Part shown: positions 1-12,025 of the stretch, in pieces | Position numbering within the stretch: the first letter of the stretch is position 1 | Layout of the letters: every line of letters starts with the position of its first letter | NCBI RefSeq assembly: GCF_012273895.1 | Contig: NC_052111.1 | Span: forward strand, 5,208,001-5,272,000 | Origin: Zerene cesonia | Lineage: Eukaryota; Arthropoda; Insecta; Lepidoptera; Pieridae | Reading direction: 5' to 3' | Length of the DNA stretch: 64,000 bases | Position numbers and translations under genes: made by a program | Notes under the pieces: model-generated | Told to the model about the DNA's origin: nothing | The model's input: only the letters and a program-made list of their open reading frames with translations | Databases searched by the model: none

Positions 1-655
1 GAGAACAATTTACCGTGCTTCTATATACTATACACATTTTGAATGTAAATATTGAGACAATACACGCAATGTGTTTTATATTTGTAGGTCGCAGTAATGT
101 TGTGGGCAATAATATTCTATTACGGGAAAAGCGAGATCATTTGTGTAATTGGCGCATTAATTTGTAGTGTGCGGGTAAATTTATTTTCCTTTATTATTAT
201 AAGCACACCTTGACCTATTGGGTGTGGAAAGGTTCGTAATATTTTCCTTCACTGTGTTAACGTTTCAAACGCTTTTTAATATGACATATATCGCATTCGC
301 TCCTAGAATAGTAGTATCAGCACGCAAAATATTGATTTATATAATAAGTCGCGAATTTATAATGAATATATGAAGAACAGAGAGAGAAAGATGATATGAC
401 GAGGATATTTTCTGCAAAGATGTTGAATTGATTTCGCACGATTGTTATTTTATTATAACAAAATTTCACAGAGAGTAGTAGCATTTGAGATATAACCTGA
501 ATAAATTTTATTTTCAAATTGCCGTGGCTTCAAAATGTGTCATGTTCGTGTTCTGAATGGAAAATTATAATGATTTAAATCTTTTCACGCAATATTCTCA
601 CATTCTCATATAATATAATGAGAAAGTAGACTGAAGGCGAGCTAGAAGAAGTGAA
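1..655. other. Unannotated AT-rich DNA
   Basis: No repeat family, RNA gene or convincing exon is visible. The one minus-strand open frame (317-517) has low-complexity, hydrophobic composition and no start or splice context, so I treat it as chance. Confidence 0.6.
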
Positions 656-740
656 GACCCGTGTCCCGTAGTAGAGTATGGGGCAGATGTTATACACGTG
701 TTTCACTGATCGAAATTTTCTGTTCGGACAAGAAGATGTT
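656..740 (+). repeat. Dispersed repeat fragment ('tatggggcagat' family)
   Basis: The core 'gtatggggcagatgt' followed by 'tttcactgat' and 'ggacaag' reappears in reverse orientation at 11313-11393, so this is a dispersed repeat seen twice in the window. I recognise the motif as frequent in lepidopteran genomes but cannot name its class. No ends or target-site duplication can be defined. Confidence 0.55.
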
Positions 741-769
741 TAGTGTTCTTAGACTGCTACGTTATTTTT

Positions 770-836
770 TTGTGAATCTCCACCGATAGCCGAATCCGGC
801 ACTGATGTGTTATCCACTGTACCAAGGAGGCGGCTA
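770..836 (-). repeat. Possible tRNA-derived SINE head fragment
   Basis: On the minus strand the segment begins 'ccgcctccttggtacagtgg', which resembles a pol III A box (TGGTACAGTGG). About 40 nt further on, a degraded B-box-like stretch (cggtggagattcac) follows. The B box is poor and no SINE body is recognisable, so this is tentative. Confidence 0.3.
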
Positions 837-840
837 GTTT

Positions 841-2016
841 AAAGGACCTCTTTCTATAGACTTAACTACTTACTTGGCTTAGTTGCTTCTCACATATTCA
901 AACTTTTTGTATGGAATGAAGGTTTCCCCTTTATAGTGTCACTTTTCATTATGTCATTTCTATGTGATTCAACTCTATTGTTAAAAATTGACGAATTATC
1001 AAGACTGTAATTGTAATTTTTATATTGTCCCATGATGAAGTACTAACAAAGTATTCATTTTTAATGAAGATTGATGAATTTGAGGATAAGGCAATATAAT
1101 AAACACCAGTTATTAAACAACTTTATTTTTTTCTTTATAAAAACATCCCACAAGAGAATAGCTTGCGTGTAATTTTATTTTATCTCGAAACTAAGGTTTA
1201 GCCTTTGAAAAACCGTTTATTGCAAAATGTCTAAAAGGCCTTGTGGCACAGGAAAAAAACAAAACAAATTGTCAGCAGATACATACCTATACAAACCGTA
1301 AATCATTCAATAATCTTAAATACATAATCTCCGATAAAAATTCAAACGTCGTAAAATTCCTAATGCAATTCACGCTGACTCAATGAAAACAACTTAATTC
1401 AAAATTTTAATTGCATGTACCGGTTAAAACTTAAACTGAAACTATCCAGCTGCGCTCGAACATCGTAAACAATAAACAACGTACAACAAGAGCCATATTC
1501 TATTCAGAAATAAATGACGTAAAACGGTAGACGGTTGAGAGGTAACACAATTTGCAATGCTCCAAGGCCGGAGGGTCGATCAGTCAAATGTAAACAACAC
1601 CGTGAGATAAGAAATGTGTAACAAAGGACCGAGATAAATCACCATCATTACATTTTAATGTACACGGACTCATATCACAAATATTACATTTACAGATATA
1701 TGTATTTTGCGTTCAACCAACGCCCCATATATTTTCGGTAAAGGAAAAACATTGGGATAACATCGTTCGATATTATTTACCGCGATAACGGTTTTATTGT
1801 CTTTATCTACGTTGTTTAAGGATTATTGAAAGCTATTTCTATAGTCTAGAGAGTTATGTTTTTTTTGTTTTACTTGGCGATCGCTTCTCGTGTAGGACTT
1901 GTAATGTAAATATCAATGATAATCTTGTTATCGCATGGCCGACGGAGACTCATCAAATATGTTAGAGGTAGTAATCAGTAACTACTCCGGTTTGAGGAAT
2001 ATTTATTCCTTAATCC
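841..2016. other. Unannotated AT-rich DNA
   Basis: I see no repeats, RNA genes or exon-like signals that stand above the AT-rich background. Confidence 0.55.
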
Positions 2017-2128
2017 AGAGAGTGATTATGGCCGGGATCTTTTATGGCAGCTGTATGATATATAATCACACCAGTTTTCCAGGCATGCGATCTTTTACCG
2101 CGGTGAGAAACAACCTTAATCACTCTCT
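2017..2128. repeat. 15-bp inverted repeat around an 82-bp spacer
   Basis: The arms 'agagagtgattatgg' (2017-2031) and 'ccttaatcactctct' (2114-2128) are reverse complements except for one base. The spacer contains a loose direct repeat (gatcttttat and gatcttttac) but does not fold on itself convincingly. It may be a small foldback or MITE remnant. No clear target-site duplication flanks it. The plus-strand open frame 1935-2168 overlaps it and is probably chance. Confidence 0.5.
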
Positions 2129-3903
2129 AGCTGCCGAACTATGTTCAGTCACAAAAATCAAATTATAAAATTACTCCGTTCCAATGTGAATGAAAGACAA
2201 ACACACTTTTCTATTTAAAATATCAGTAAGGATGATAATTATAATGATATAAAACAAAGAAAAATCCTCTCAATTTGTATAAAATTTTAACAATTCTTGG
2301 AAATTTATTTTCGCATTTCCATGTATGAAAGAAGAATGCTTTTCCTAATTATCTTCTTATTCTACGTTAGTAGCTGAGATTTTTTCTTTTATTCTGTACC
2401 CTCATTATGTTCGTACAATTTATCTTAAAAAATAAAGAAATAATGATGGTGCCCTAGTGTAATAGGTTGGTAATTTCGTTGGGTGTGGTGTAAATTTAAC
2501 TAATTACACTATTGTTAAAAATATGAATGCTATTATACTATCAAACCTTACATTTTCATACTAAACCTACAACGAACTAACAATGAAAATATTCGAATAT
2601 TCGGATTCATAATTAAACTGCTAATATTCCCAAAGGAACGATATATTTCCAATAACTTATTAGAATGTTATATTATAGGTAATATGGACTTAGCAAAATC
2701 GCGCGAATGATCCATCATAAGACAAACCAGACAAGCGCTTAGATGTCGACACTGATCGATCGCTCTTAAAATTATAGGTAGATAATTAAATTGTGTGCCA
2801 TGCGAAATTGTATCGAGTATATCGAATTCTTTGTTCTCTTTGGTAATTTGACATAGGTACGCCCACTGTTCACCCAAAACAATGTTGGCGAAAAGCTTTT
2901 TAAATCTGCTCCATTTTGTGAATTCACTAGCAAAATGTTCTCTTATTTAACCATACCGCAATTTTTATTTCAATAACGTTACGATACTGCTTGCAATTGT
3001 GTGTGACGTCATATTATTGTACGTGCAATTTTGCCACTGTTTGGTTTGATGAATGTTAGTTGAAAAATGATGAAAGTGCCTTCCATTGATTCGAAAACAT
3101 ATTTCATGGTGAAAGCTAAAGTTTATGGGACGGCTGATATCAGTTAGATGTCGACGTGTTTGCCTCACAGGGGTGAAATAGACCAGAATTTTAAAGGCTT
3201 TTCGACCAAACTAACTTTTTCTTTTTTTATGAGAATTGTATGTAGGTAATATATAGTTAAAACTAATGATAGTTTGTACTGAAGGTTTACAAAAGCGAAA
3301 CTATGAAAAGTAATAATATGAATTAATACAAAAATATTTACGGATTCATCTGTGCGTAGTCATCAAGGTATTCGGGGAATAGATAAATTTTTACGATGAA
3401 ACTTCCACGAGATGCTTATTCTAATATCGTACCATAATAAATGTTCCGTAATAAAACAAACGGAAATAAATGAAAATTTTATCGTATAATCTGTAACGTT
3501 AAGAAAAATGAGGCTTCGTATCGGAAGCGATTATTCCATCGTTTTAAGCGATTGATGGATATCAGTCCGAATCGGATACTTTGCGCGGGGCTCTGCAGGA
3601 TTTTATGCTGTAATCCGCTCTCCAAGATTGAGAGTGGGAGATAAAACGCATGTTTTGAAAATATATCCGCTACATTGCTCTTTCGTGGGTGGCATTAACT
3701 CGAAATTACGTTGTGTTCAAACGAATCTTTTGATCGTTGCGCTATAATAAAGTCCGCTATACAAATAATTTATTCAATAAGAATATTATCGGAAATAAGT
3801 GATTATTGTGGAATTTTTTCATCATATAAATGTATAATGAAATGAAAGGTATAAAACGATTACTTATACGATTTCAGCGACATTTGATAGTTTAATATTA
3901 AAT
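2129..3903. other. Unannotated AT-rich DNA
   Basis: No feature can be supported. The stretch 3530-3640 is somewhat richer in GC but has no recognisable gene or repeat. Confidence 0.5.
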
Positions 3904-4152
3904 TATTGGTCCCACTGCAGGGCTACAGGCCTCCTATGAGGGTTCAGGCAATAATCTAGCTGGCCAAGTGTGGGTTAGCAGATGTCACATGTCGAATTTT
4001 TTAATCTTGAACATGCCGGTTTCCTCATCAACCTTTTCTTCACCTTTTCAAGCAGTGGCGATCTGAATAATGTGCAGATAATTGACAAATCATTTTTTTT
4101 CTTGCACGCTCAATTGATGTCCTAGGTACTATCCACTGAGCCACCACTGCTC
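3904..4152 (-). repeat. Lepidopteran tRNA-derived SINE, nearly full length
   Basis: Read on the minus strand from 4152, the element opens with 'gagcagtggtggctcagtgg', a classic pol III A box within a tRNA-like head. The expected B box is eroded in this copy. The body contains 'gaggaaaccggcatg', 'cacacttggccagc' and 'ggaggcc', and ends near 3904 with 'ctgcagtgggacc'. This order (tRNA head, 'cttggccagc' body, 'cagtggga' tail) matches a SINE type I recognise from moth and butterfly genomes. The B-box loss and a poly-A-rich interruption near 4090 suggest an old, inactive copy. Confidence 0.75.
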
Positions 4153-4539
4153 CGATATATATTGGTATTTATTTTATCAATAATTTCGCCAGATATTTTC
4201 CGCTACAAACGTATTCGTGAACCTCATACCTATGGAACTCACGGAGGAACAAGCTAGGTACTAGTTAGTAAAGTTACGACTGTACTACATATTTCTAACA
4301 GCGCTCGCTGTAACTTTGAGCATTAAGAAACATATTTTATATCTATTCTACACTACGATAGAACGAAACGGAATAAAATACAACATTTCCGCACGGCAAA
4401 ACTCGCATGCGAATATTCGTTGCTTAATTGCTAATTTATCAGCTGTCTAAATATGTACGCGAGTATAATTCAAAGTGACATTGTCAAACAAACAACGAAA
4501 GTAATACGAATGTATATCAAATTTGATAGACAACGTCTG

Positions 4540-5060
4540 AGAAATAATTATATCTGATTAGTTAACACATAATTTCTCCAAATTAATTACATATGCCATA
4601 TGATAGGCTTATCTGTAGCAATCGGCTGTAAAATCGATCCAACATTAATGAGATAGCCTGGTTATCTAATTGCCATTAGGTATAATTGGATTATTATTTT
4701 AATTAGGCGCTTGCACTCGGCTTTGATGAATGAATTAATTAAAATTATAGCTTGAAAACGATTCCTACTCATTCATTGACATACGTAGCTCTTATCGGTG
4801 TATGATAAAATGCTTGTAATTCCTACTAATTACGAATTTAATTTTATTTAAATTTAAAACCCCTGACGTAAATGCCACGGGGTGGAATTGTACCTTCTAC
4901 GTCTTTATTAGTCTGATTGTTATATTCAATCATCTAGGCATTAATCTCGAAGTCCATCCAGTTTGATGAAATAAGTTAGAATTGTTTATTATTCCCTTAC
5001 TTTGGCCATTAGCAACAAATTTCGGTTAATCCTAATTAATGATATTCTTTGTGGACTTAC
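4540..5060. promoter_or_regulatory. Possible homeodomain- and GATA-site-rich element
   Basis: Many TAAT/ATTA cores (ctaattg, ttaattagg, gaattaatt, cctaattaatg), GATA-like motifs (cttatctg, gagatagcc, gttatcta) and two TAATCC-like sites lie within about 500 bases. AT-rich DNA yields TAAT cores by chance, so the clustering is only suggestive of an enhancer or conserved non-coding element. Confidence 0.2.
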
Positions 5061-5293
5061 ATTTATGTAACGTAATCATACTAACCTCCTGTGTGTTATG
5101 CTCGAAATAATTAGATTACTATTTTCTTTGAAGATGCCTAAATTTTCCTTACCCGAAAAGCCGTAAATCAAAAAGAAAATTTTCTCTATAAAACAAAGGT
5201 GAAAAGATAATAGGTACTCGAGCGCGAACACACAAAGAAAGCTTTAAAATGGGTCGGTCTTACACACACATAGGTGTGTTTACGCGACCCTGT

Positions 5294-5420
5294 TGACCTT
5301 CTGCCGCCCATAAAAGTATTTTCCGAAGAACGTGATGTTCGCAGGCATCGGGGATGCGTTGCGGTTGTTAGGTTTTACTGTGGCTGTAAAGTAAAGGTCA
5401 CTCACACCCGGAAAGGGTCA
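5294..5420. promoter_or_regulatory. Cluster of nuclear-receptor half-sites
   Basis: TGACCT at 5294-5299, AGGTCA at 5395-5400 and AGGGTCA at 5414-5420 fall in a locally GC-rich stretch. AGGTCA is the half-site of nuclear receptors, including the ecdysone-response family. The last two are in the same orientation, about 13 nt apart, which is not a standard direct-repeat spacing. Confidence 0.25.
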
Positions 5421-8400
5421 CCCTCGCCTTCCTTTTAATTCATGTATATATGCGTAATGTACTTAATGACAAAACTTTTGAGAAGAGGTTTTTGTTATTG
5501 TTTCCAGTTCCATAATAAAGCCATCAAAAATATGGTGCTATTATGAAGCTCGCGTGGCACACATGTAAAAAATATTATTTTGACGGATTTGAATCAGATT
5601 AAATTGATAACGCTGTTGTCGTTTGTTATTGGACAGTCATGCTTTTGACAGCGTAAAGCATGGATATTTTTTATGTTATGTAAAACAACTGAAGGTATAA
5701 TATAAAAACCCAAAACAACATGCCGTATACTTTTGTCCACGAACACAAGTAATATTGGATGTTATTGTTAAATACACTCATCGGTATTTACTTTTATTAC
5801 GGAAAATAAAATGTTCACGATACAGTTATGTAAAATGTCAGGAAAACATGAATTTATAGCGCCATTTCAGGCCCGAAAACGTGAAATGAGTTTGCTGGAC
5901 TCGAAACATTTCTTGCAAACTGCGCTCTTGTTTAACTAACATTATAAGCATTTGCGCCTTAATAAGTTTTTATTGCGCACTTTTTGCTTGTTATTTGTCC
6001 TTCATTATTAGACCTCGGGGAACGGACATTTTAATTTCGTATTGAACTGCCCAAAATACTTTCTTCATTTACATAAACAAATAGGAGGTAGGTATGTGTA
6101 ATTCGTAATTGTATATTGATAGGTTCCACCGCAGCCATTATGTACATAGGTTCTTTATTGTAATTGCTTCGGTTAGTGTTGTTTGCATTTGATTACTGTA
6201 TAAATGATCAGCGGTTGCTAGTTTCAGTTGAAGTTCAGTTAGTTTATTATAGGTATGAATTTTTCGTTATAGTACCTAGTAGTAGAAGTTGATATTGTAT
6301 CTTGACTTGACTAAAGGCCATAGATAAGTCTTCTTCTTCTCTTAATTAATCGCTCCGTCCAATAAAGGGACTCCGCCAATCACCAATGTTCAAAATATGT
6401 GAGAGATAAGATACGCGACACACACGGTTGTGATATATAACCATTTGAACCGGAAAAATACATAAATTTTGATCCAATTGCTGCAGCAAAACATAGAGAT
6501 TTATTCCACTAGAAGTCATGATTATCAAACTATACCTAAATATATAAAGCTTAAATGTGTATGTACATAAGTGTATGTTTAGGATATTATGAATGTTTTG
6601 TTATCAGTGCCTAAGGCACGTAAGTTTAAATCTAAACTTATTTAATTAAATTGATTTAAAATTAGCGTATATTCTAAAATCGTATCGGAATCATGATGGA
6701 TGGAAATTAAAAGCGAATTGGTCTTTAAAAACTGAATAATCTGAAATCTAGTAAGTAAACAATGAAGAAAAGGTAGGTTTTGTTCGTATTTTTTTATCTA
6801 AAGAGATGACAATTCTTGTATTCCACATACAATAATGGCACCAGGACTTAGACTCTGGTAAGATGAGTTAAATATCTTGTTAAATAATTTGTTTTTGCTA
6901 CGCTCATTCACTGTCAAACAAAAACAACAAATCGATTACTTTACAATTTTTATGTAAACACAAGTGAATGAAATACGTCTATTTTGTAAAATTTTCACTT
7001 ATCCTTTTAACGACACGTGGGTGAAAGAGAAGGCTTACTACCCATTGAACAATGCAAGGAGTGATAAAACTTGGGCTTGTTATGTGAATGTTTATTGTAA
7101 CCTGGTTACGGTCCCATCCCTCCCCAAGGGACAAAAAGAGAGTTTGTCGAGAGGTTTTGGTAGATTTTATTCCGATTGCTCGGCTTGCTGTGGGCGCTTC
7201 GCTACGAATACATTTAAATATATTGAACCAGCCGACAATATCGAATTTCGCTCGGATTTATGTAACATTGCTCATATCCTTAATCAGATGATATATTTAT
7301 GGAAGATTTTTTTATATAACATCGAATGACATCCAAATATCGATGTAATTTTCTCTGTTTCATATGATTCGTTTGGTTTATCTTATCATAAGCATCTAGT
7401 GTTGTCAAATAAATTGTAATCAAATTATGTTTTAAATAGTACCTACCTATATTAACTTTCATACATGTGTGTATTTAATATGAGTATTCACTTTTCCGTT
7501 TATGTGTGACGATGAGAGATATACCTTTAGAGAGTTAAACTAATCTGACCTCTTATGTACACGAAATCTTTAATTATATAAATGTTACAAACTGTTTAAA
7601 AACATCTTACATTACGAGTATGTAAAATTATGTTAACTCTTTTGAATTGTCGTCCTTTTAATCGGTATAATTGAATTGCCGTCCAGGAAACCTTTCTTCA
7701 AAAACGTCTCATCATTTTCCTATGCAAGTTTCCAATAAGGATTTCCAAGCTATTTTAAGCGATTTAATAGGATTTCGTGCTTTACGAATCAGGCTGGTAA
7801 ATATTGGTTAGCTAAATTTGGGTCGCGCCAATTTGCATTTGTCATCAGATATACTTTGACAAGGAGCGGTCGAGTGACTCCCCCCCGGGTTAGGGCTGTA
7901 TTGTTCAGAATGCTGACGACGCAACGTCGAATTTATAAATGATCCCAGTCACGAGACAATTACTGCGTCACGTATTTGCAGTGGAAAATTTGCTGCTTGT
8001 TAAATAGGTACTATAACTATAATGATATTCTTTCGAGCTTTATTACCGTATCTAGTAATGAAGAGTAAGATAAATAATAACAAAGTAGTTGTTGGAGTGG
8101 TAATATCACAGCTTAATTGTGTAATCTTGTTCATTTGCATAGAAATCGTTGACAATGTTTTAAAATAATAAGTATTCCTTATCAGTTCATTATTTAAGAT
8201 GTATCTGTGCATTTGGTACATAATGTATGTATAATGTATGTAGACTGATAATGATTTTAAAGGTTTGTTTTGAACAACACTAAAAGGAAAGTGTATAGGC
8301 TTTTCAAATTAAAAGCGATGATTTTTCAGTCGCATTTCCTGTTCACATATACACAAAGAATACTCTCATTATTCCCAATAGCATATTCCACTACGGAATT

Positions 8401-9109
8401 ATTCCGTTTGCCTTTCACAATGTTATTGGTACTTTATTTATTTCATTGTTCAATATCAATAAATGACCTATTTTTAAAATACAATTACAATAGATACGTG
8501 TTCATGCACTTTATAATACCGCGCGAAAGCAAATAGACAATCAAAAAGCTTTGATTTTAGTTTTAGTTAATATAATATGTAACATGCAATGATCTTTAAA
8601 AATATAACACAAACGTCGCTCCAATGACAACTGTATTAGAAATTTATAGCAGCCTATTTTGCGCTGAGTTAGCATATTTTATGAATGAGCGGTTTATTGT
8701 CGGACGGCTGATGCGAAGTCGGATCGCCATCGTCCCAGTTTAAATCCGGACAGTGATGAATGTTTCATTTAATTCCCACCCTACATGCCTACGGCTGTGA
8801 GGCATCAGAGTTGCCCAGAATTTCATTATTTTATTACGAGTTTGTAACTGTCTCATTTCAGCATTTTGCGTAAGATAATAATTTACATAAATTTCTTTCC
8901 GAGTAATATACCTTTGCAAATTTACATAACCATATTTTCCTCTTTAATGGTGGTGAGAGGTTATTTATACTATTTTAGGTACAATGCTTAACGCTATATT
9001 TGAATATATAGAATAATTAATAGACGCGATAATATCAGGAACTACTGGTTCGATTTGAAAAAGTATATTTGTGTTTAATAGTTAATTTATTGAGGAAGGC
9101 TCATCTAAT

Positions 9110-9138
9110 GATTTGTCTTATTTTAATTCCAGGTAAGA
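9110..9138 (+). other. Candidate recursive splice (ratchet) site at 9132|9133
   Basis: A branch-like 'ctaat' is followed by a pyrimidine-rich tract and 'ttccag' directly abutting 'gtaaga'. Acceptor and donor are thus juxtaposed with no exon between them, the layout of the recursive splice sites known from long insect introns. A weaker donor (gtaaag) occurs 51 nt downstream. The match is by eye; RNA evidence is needed. Confidence 0.4.
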
Positions 9139-9568
9139 ATATCAAAACAAAGCATCGAATAAAATAATCGACTCGAATAATAGGTAAAGTATTAATAACC
9201 AACTTTTTTCGTTGGATAAAACAAAAATTGTATTAAGATTTAAATACAGTATTTATTTAATACTACTACCTACACTGCAATACCGGTAATAAAATAGCAA
9301 AACTAATAAATTATCATAGTTGCTTTAAACCAAGCAGGAAAATTCTATTCACGTATTTAATGACAATAAGAAATTCCAAGGTATTGTTTTTCTTATTTGC
9401 CCTCCGTCTGATTCGAAACGGATTACGTAACAAATTTAACGTGCTCTTATAATATTTTATAGCAAAATAAAAGACGATGTTATTTTTTACTCATCCGTAA
9501 AAAGTACGTGTAAAATGTAATTGCGAAGCGGGAGTGAATAGTCGGTTAAATATGTGCGAACACGTACA

Positions 9569-9603
9569 GCGCCGGGGGACGACACGAGTGCGCCTCGGGG
9601 GAC
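9569..9603. repeat. GC-rich imperfect direct repeat
   Basis: 'gcgccgggggac' (9569-9580) and 'gcgcctcgggggac' (9590-9603) form two imperfect copies about 21 nt apart. They stand out sharply from the surrounding AT-rich DNA. Confidence 0.6.
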
Positions 9604-10397
9604 ATATTGAGAAAATCAAATTCATGTATTTATCACATGCTATAAAGTGGCTTTATTTTATAGCGGTTCCGACATGATTTCATGATCCAGATATATAAAT
9701 ACAACCGGTTTTGATAGTTAATTCCTTACATTGGTTGCCTTACTCAGATACGGCCACGAATTTTCAAAACGAGCCAGTAGATATGTGATATTTTAAGGCT
9801 TAGTAAAAGCTCGTACCATGTTATCGTGAAATTAAAAGGAATGTAAAAATTGCATACGTGCTGTACAGAGGCCACTCTGTAAAAATATTTATATTCCTTT
9901 ATGTGTCTGAATTTTGAAAATGGAAAAAAAACATTTTGTACAATTCGAAAAGTATTCAATATTTTTAAAGGATTTGAAAGGGGTGAATATATCGAATTTT
10001 GGTCTAATAATAATAAAGAGGTGTGTTATATTTTAAAATTGTGAAAAACGATGAGTATATATTTATGTATGAAGATTATAAAACTGTATCACTATACAAC
10101 TATAGCGATTGTCATGGTATTCATTACGAAAAAATAATATGTATGCAGCCTAAGTAACTGATTTAGGTTTTAATCCATTGTGTCTCTTGTAGACGAGCTA
10201 CGTCGTAGCAATTTTGAACTAAGACGTATGCAGGATAATGCATTAAGCAATGAAATGATTTTTCTGAAAATGAACAGATGTTAATTTTTATATTCATCAA
10301 AATGATAAACAATATTATGTGTTAATACACATAAGGTTGTTTAGTATTATTTCACGTCGAAAGTAGCAAAAATTTAATGCATCCTACTAACATCCTA
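9604..10397. other. Unannotated AT-rich DNA
   Basis: I see nothing beyond a chance minus-strand open frame at 9744-9959. Confidence 0.55.
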
Positions 10398-10596
10398 TCC
10401 TACTAATATTATAAATGCGAAAGTTTGTAAAGATATGTGTGTGTTTGTTACTCTTTCATGCAAAATCTATTGAACCGATTGCAATGAAATTTGGTAGATA
10501 GATAGCTGGACAACTGGAATTACATATAGGCAATTTTTTATCCCGATATTCCTACGAGATACGGACTTACGCGTGTGAAACGTGGGGTGCAGCTAG
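10398..10596 (+). mobile_element. Non-autonomous Helitron-like element, full length
   Basis: It starts with 'tcctactaatattataaatg' and runs through the family's conserved 'gaaccgattgcaatgaaatt' core. It ends with a degraded GC hairpin and 'gcagctag'. The 5' TC, 3' CTAG and insertion between A (10397) and T (10597) are Helitron hallmarks. It carries no coding capacity. Sequence identity with the copies at 16163, 22534 and 59286 defines one family. Confidence 0.8.
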
Positions 10597-10839
10597 TATT
10601 ATATAAATCTAAATTACATAAACAAACGTTTTACATAAACATTGTACGATAACATAACTTAAAATAACATGGCTACCAAATCTGTCAATAAACATAACTA
10701 AAGCATGCATTTCAAAATTGTTTCCTGTATGTATGTTTAGCTGGGGAAATCGCGAATACCCTAAAGAATTTTGACTCACTTTTCTTTTTAAATAACTGAA
10801 TGGTAAGCTGAACATTTGTTTCTTTTTATGACAGGAGTG

Positions 10840-10930
10840 TATGAATGTGTGTATATGCGTCTCCTTGCCACGCCCTACAGCCCAAACCGCTGAACAGATT
10901 TGGACAAATTATGAGGTGTCGTAACAATAA
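10840..10930 (+). repeat. Possible element fragment with 'ctgaacagattt' core
   Basis: The phrase 'caaaccgctgaacagatttgg' (21 positions, 10887-10907) resembles the 'gctgaaccgatttt' core found in many lepidopteran non-autonomous elements. No ends can be seen. Confidence 0.25.
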
Positions 10931-11312
10931 GAACTGTGGTAGTGACATAATTTACCACATTTCTGATGATGACAACGAACTTTATGGATATAAAAAGAAA
11001 TATCGTAAAAAGACTGATTTAATTTTATTATTCTAAAAACGAACAGCCCGACTCTTGTATATTAAGGCTCATAAAGTATTTAGTTTGACTAATTGGAATA
11101 CACACTTGTTTTTCTCTTTTCAGTTCATAAAATTTTACCAGCCGCGTCTTTTGTTTTTGTACTATAATGAAAAATCGTTTTATTACAATAGAATAATTAA
11201 ATTTAAATTAATTAGATTTTTGCATGATATTCCAACATTAATTTCGTGTAAGATTTTTAGTTCATATCTCGGTGGGGACTCACAAAAAAAAAAAATCTCG
11301 ATTAGCGGGAAA

Positions 11313-11424
11313 GGGCTGATCACCTACTTGTCCATAAAAATTTCTTCAGTGAAACAGATGTATATCTTCTGCCCCATATCCCACTACACACGGGAGTATG
11401 GGGCAGGTGGTATACATCTTCACT
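11313..11424. repeat. Inverted pair of the 'tatggggcag' dispersed repeat
   Basis: A minus-strand copy (11313-11393; family of 656-740) is followed at once by a partial plus-strand copy (11391-11424). 'ctgccccata' and 'tatggggcag' can pair as a 10-bp stem with an additional CCC/GGG stem inside. The plus-strand open frame 11055-11498 spans this repeat and is therefore unlikely to be a gene. Confidence 0.55.
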
Positions 11425-12025
11425 TTTATTGTACTAATGTTACAATCAGAATTGGAACCTACACCATCAGTGCGTTAAGGCCACGTGATACTACTTAAAG
11501 ATTGAAAAACGGTACATTTCACATCGGAATAATATGAGATTATTGGAGTGAATATTCAAGAACCCGGAGAAAAATGCGTAAGTGAGACTTCGACAGCATT
11601 CAGCTACGTGGAAAATGTAATAACGGCAGTGAACGCGAATGTGAAATTCAATTCCTGTATACCACTTCACTCCGAGATCGTTACCAAGGGATACGTCCTT
11701 CTATTGTAGTCTCGGTAAACGTCTACCAATCTCATACAAACTTGCGTACTAAAGTTACAATTTGTATTCCTAGACGCGATCCTGGGTCGATAACAATAAA
11801 TTGTTTACACAATTCACGTCTGAATGAATTCCCTTGTTACAATTTGTGTACTAATCCTTGACTATAACTTTTGTTTTTTCGTTTATATTTTTTTTTGGGA
11901 ATTTTGCTGGATTCCCGCACTTTGGTGCCATGTTTTAGTAAAGTTGTATTTGTTTTAAACCGATCCAGAATTACCTATTACTAAAGAAGGCTCTGCCGTC
12001 GCCCTTGCTACATTTATATAGTTTA

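Larger units (their letters stand above)
4153..9109. other. Long stretch without genes
   Basis: This holds only possible regulatory clusters (4540-5060, 5294-5420) and scattered chance open frames. The longest (6964-7329, 121 codons) starts at GTG, lacks homology I can recognise and has no splice signals. A box-B-like 'gtttaaatccgg' at 8738-8755 could be an old SINE relic but has no matching A box. Confidence 0.5.

Noticed and set aside
6964..7329. 121-codon plus-strand open frame
   Set aside because: It starts at GTG, has no recognised domain, no Kozak or splice context, and another overlapping frame is also open. Chance is the best explanation.
8738..8755. Box-B-like 'gtttaaatccgg' suggesting a tRNA or SINE
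   Set aside because: No A box at a suitable distance and no cloverleaf can be drawn.
11055..11498. 147-codon plus-strand open frame
   Set aside because: It spans an inverted pair of a dispersed repeat and has unremarkable composition; it is not a gene.
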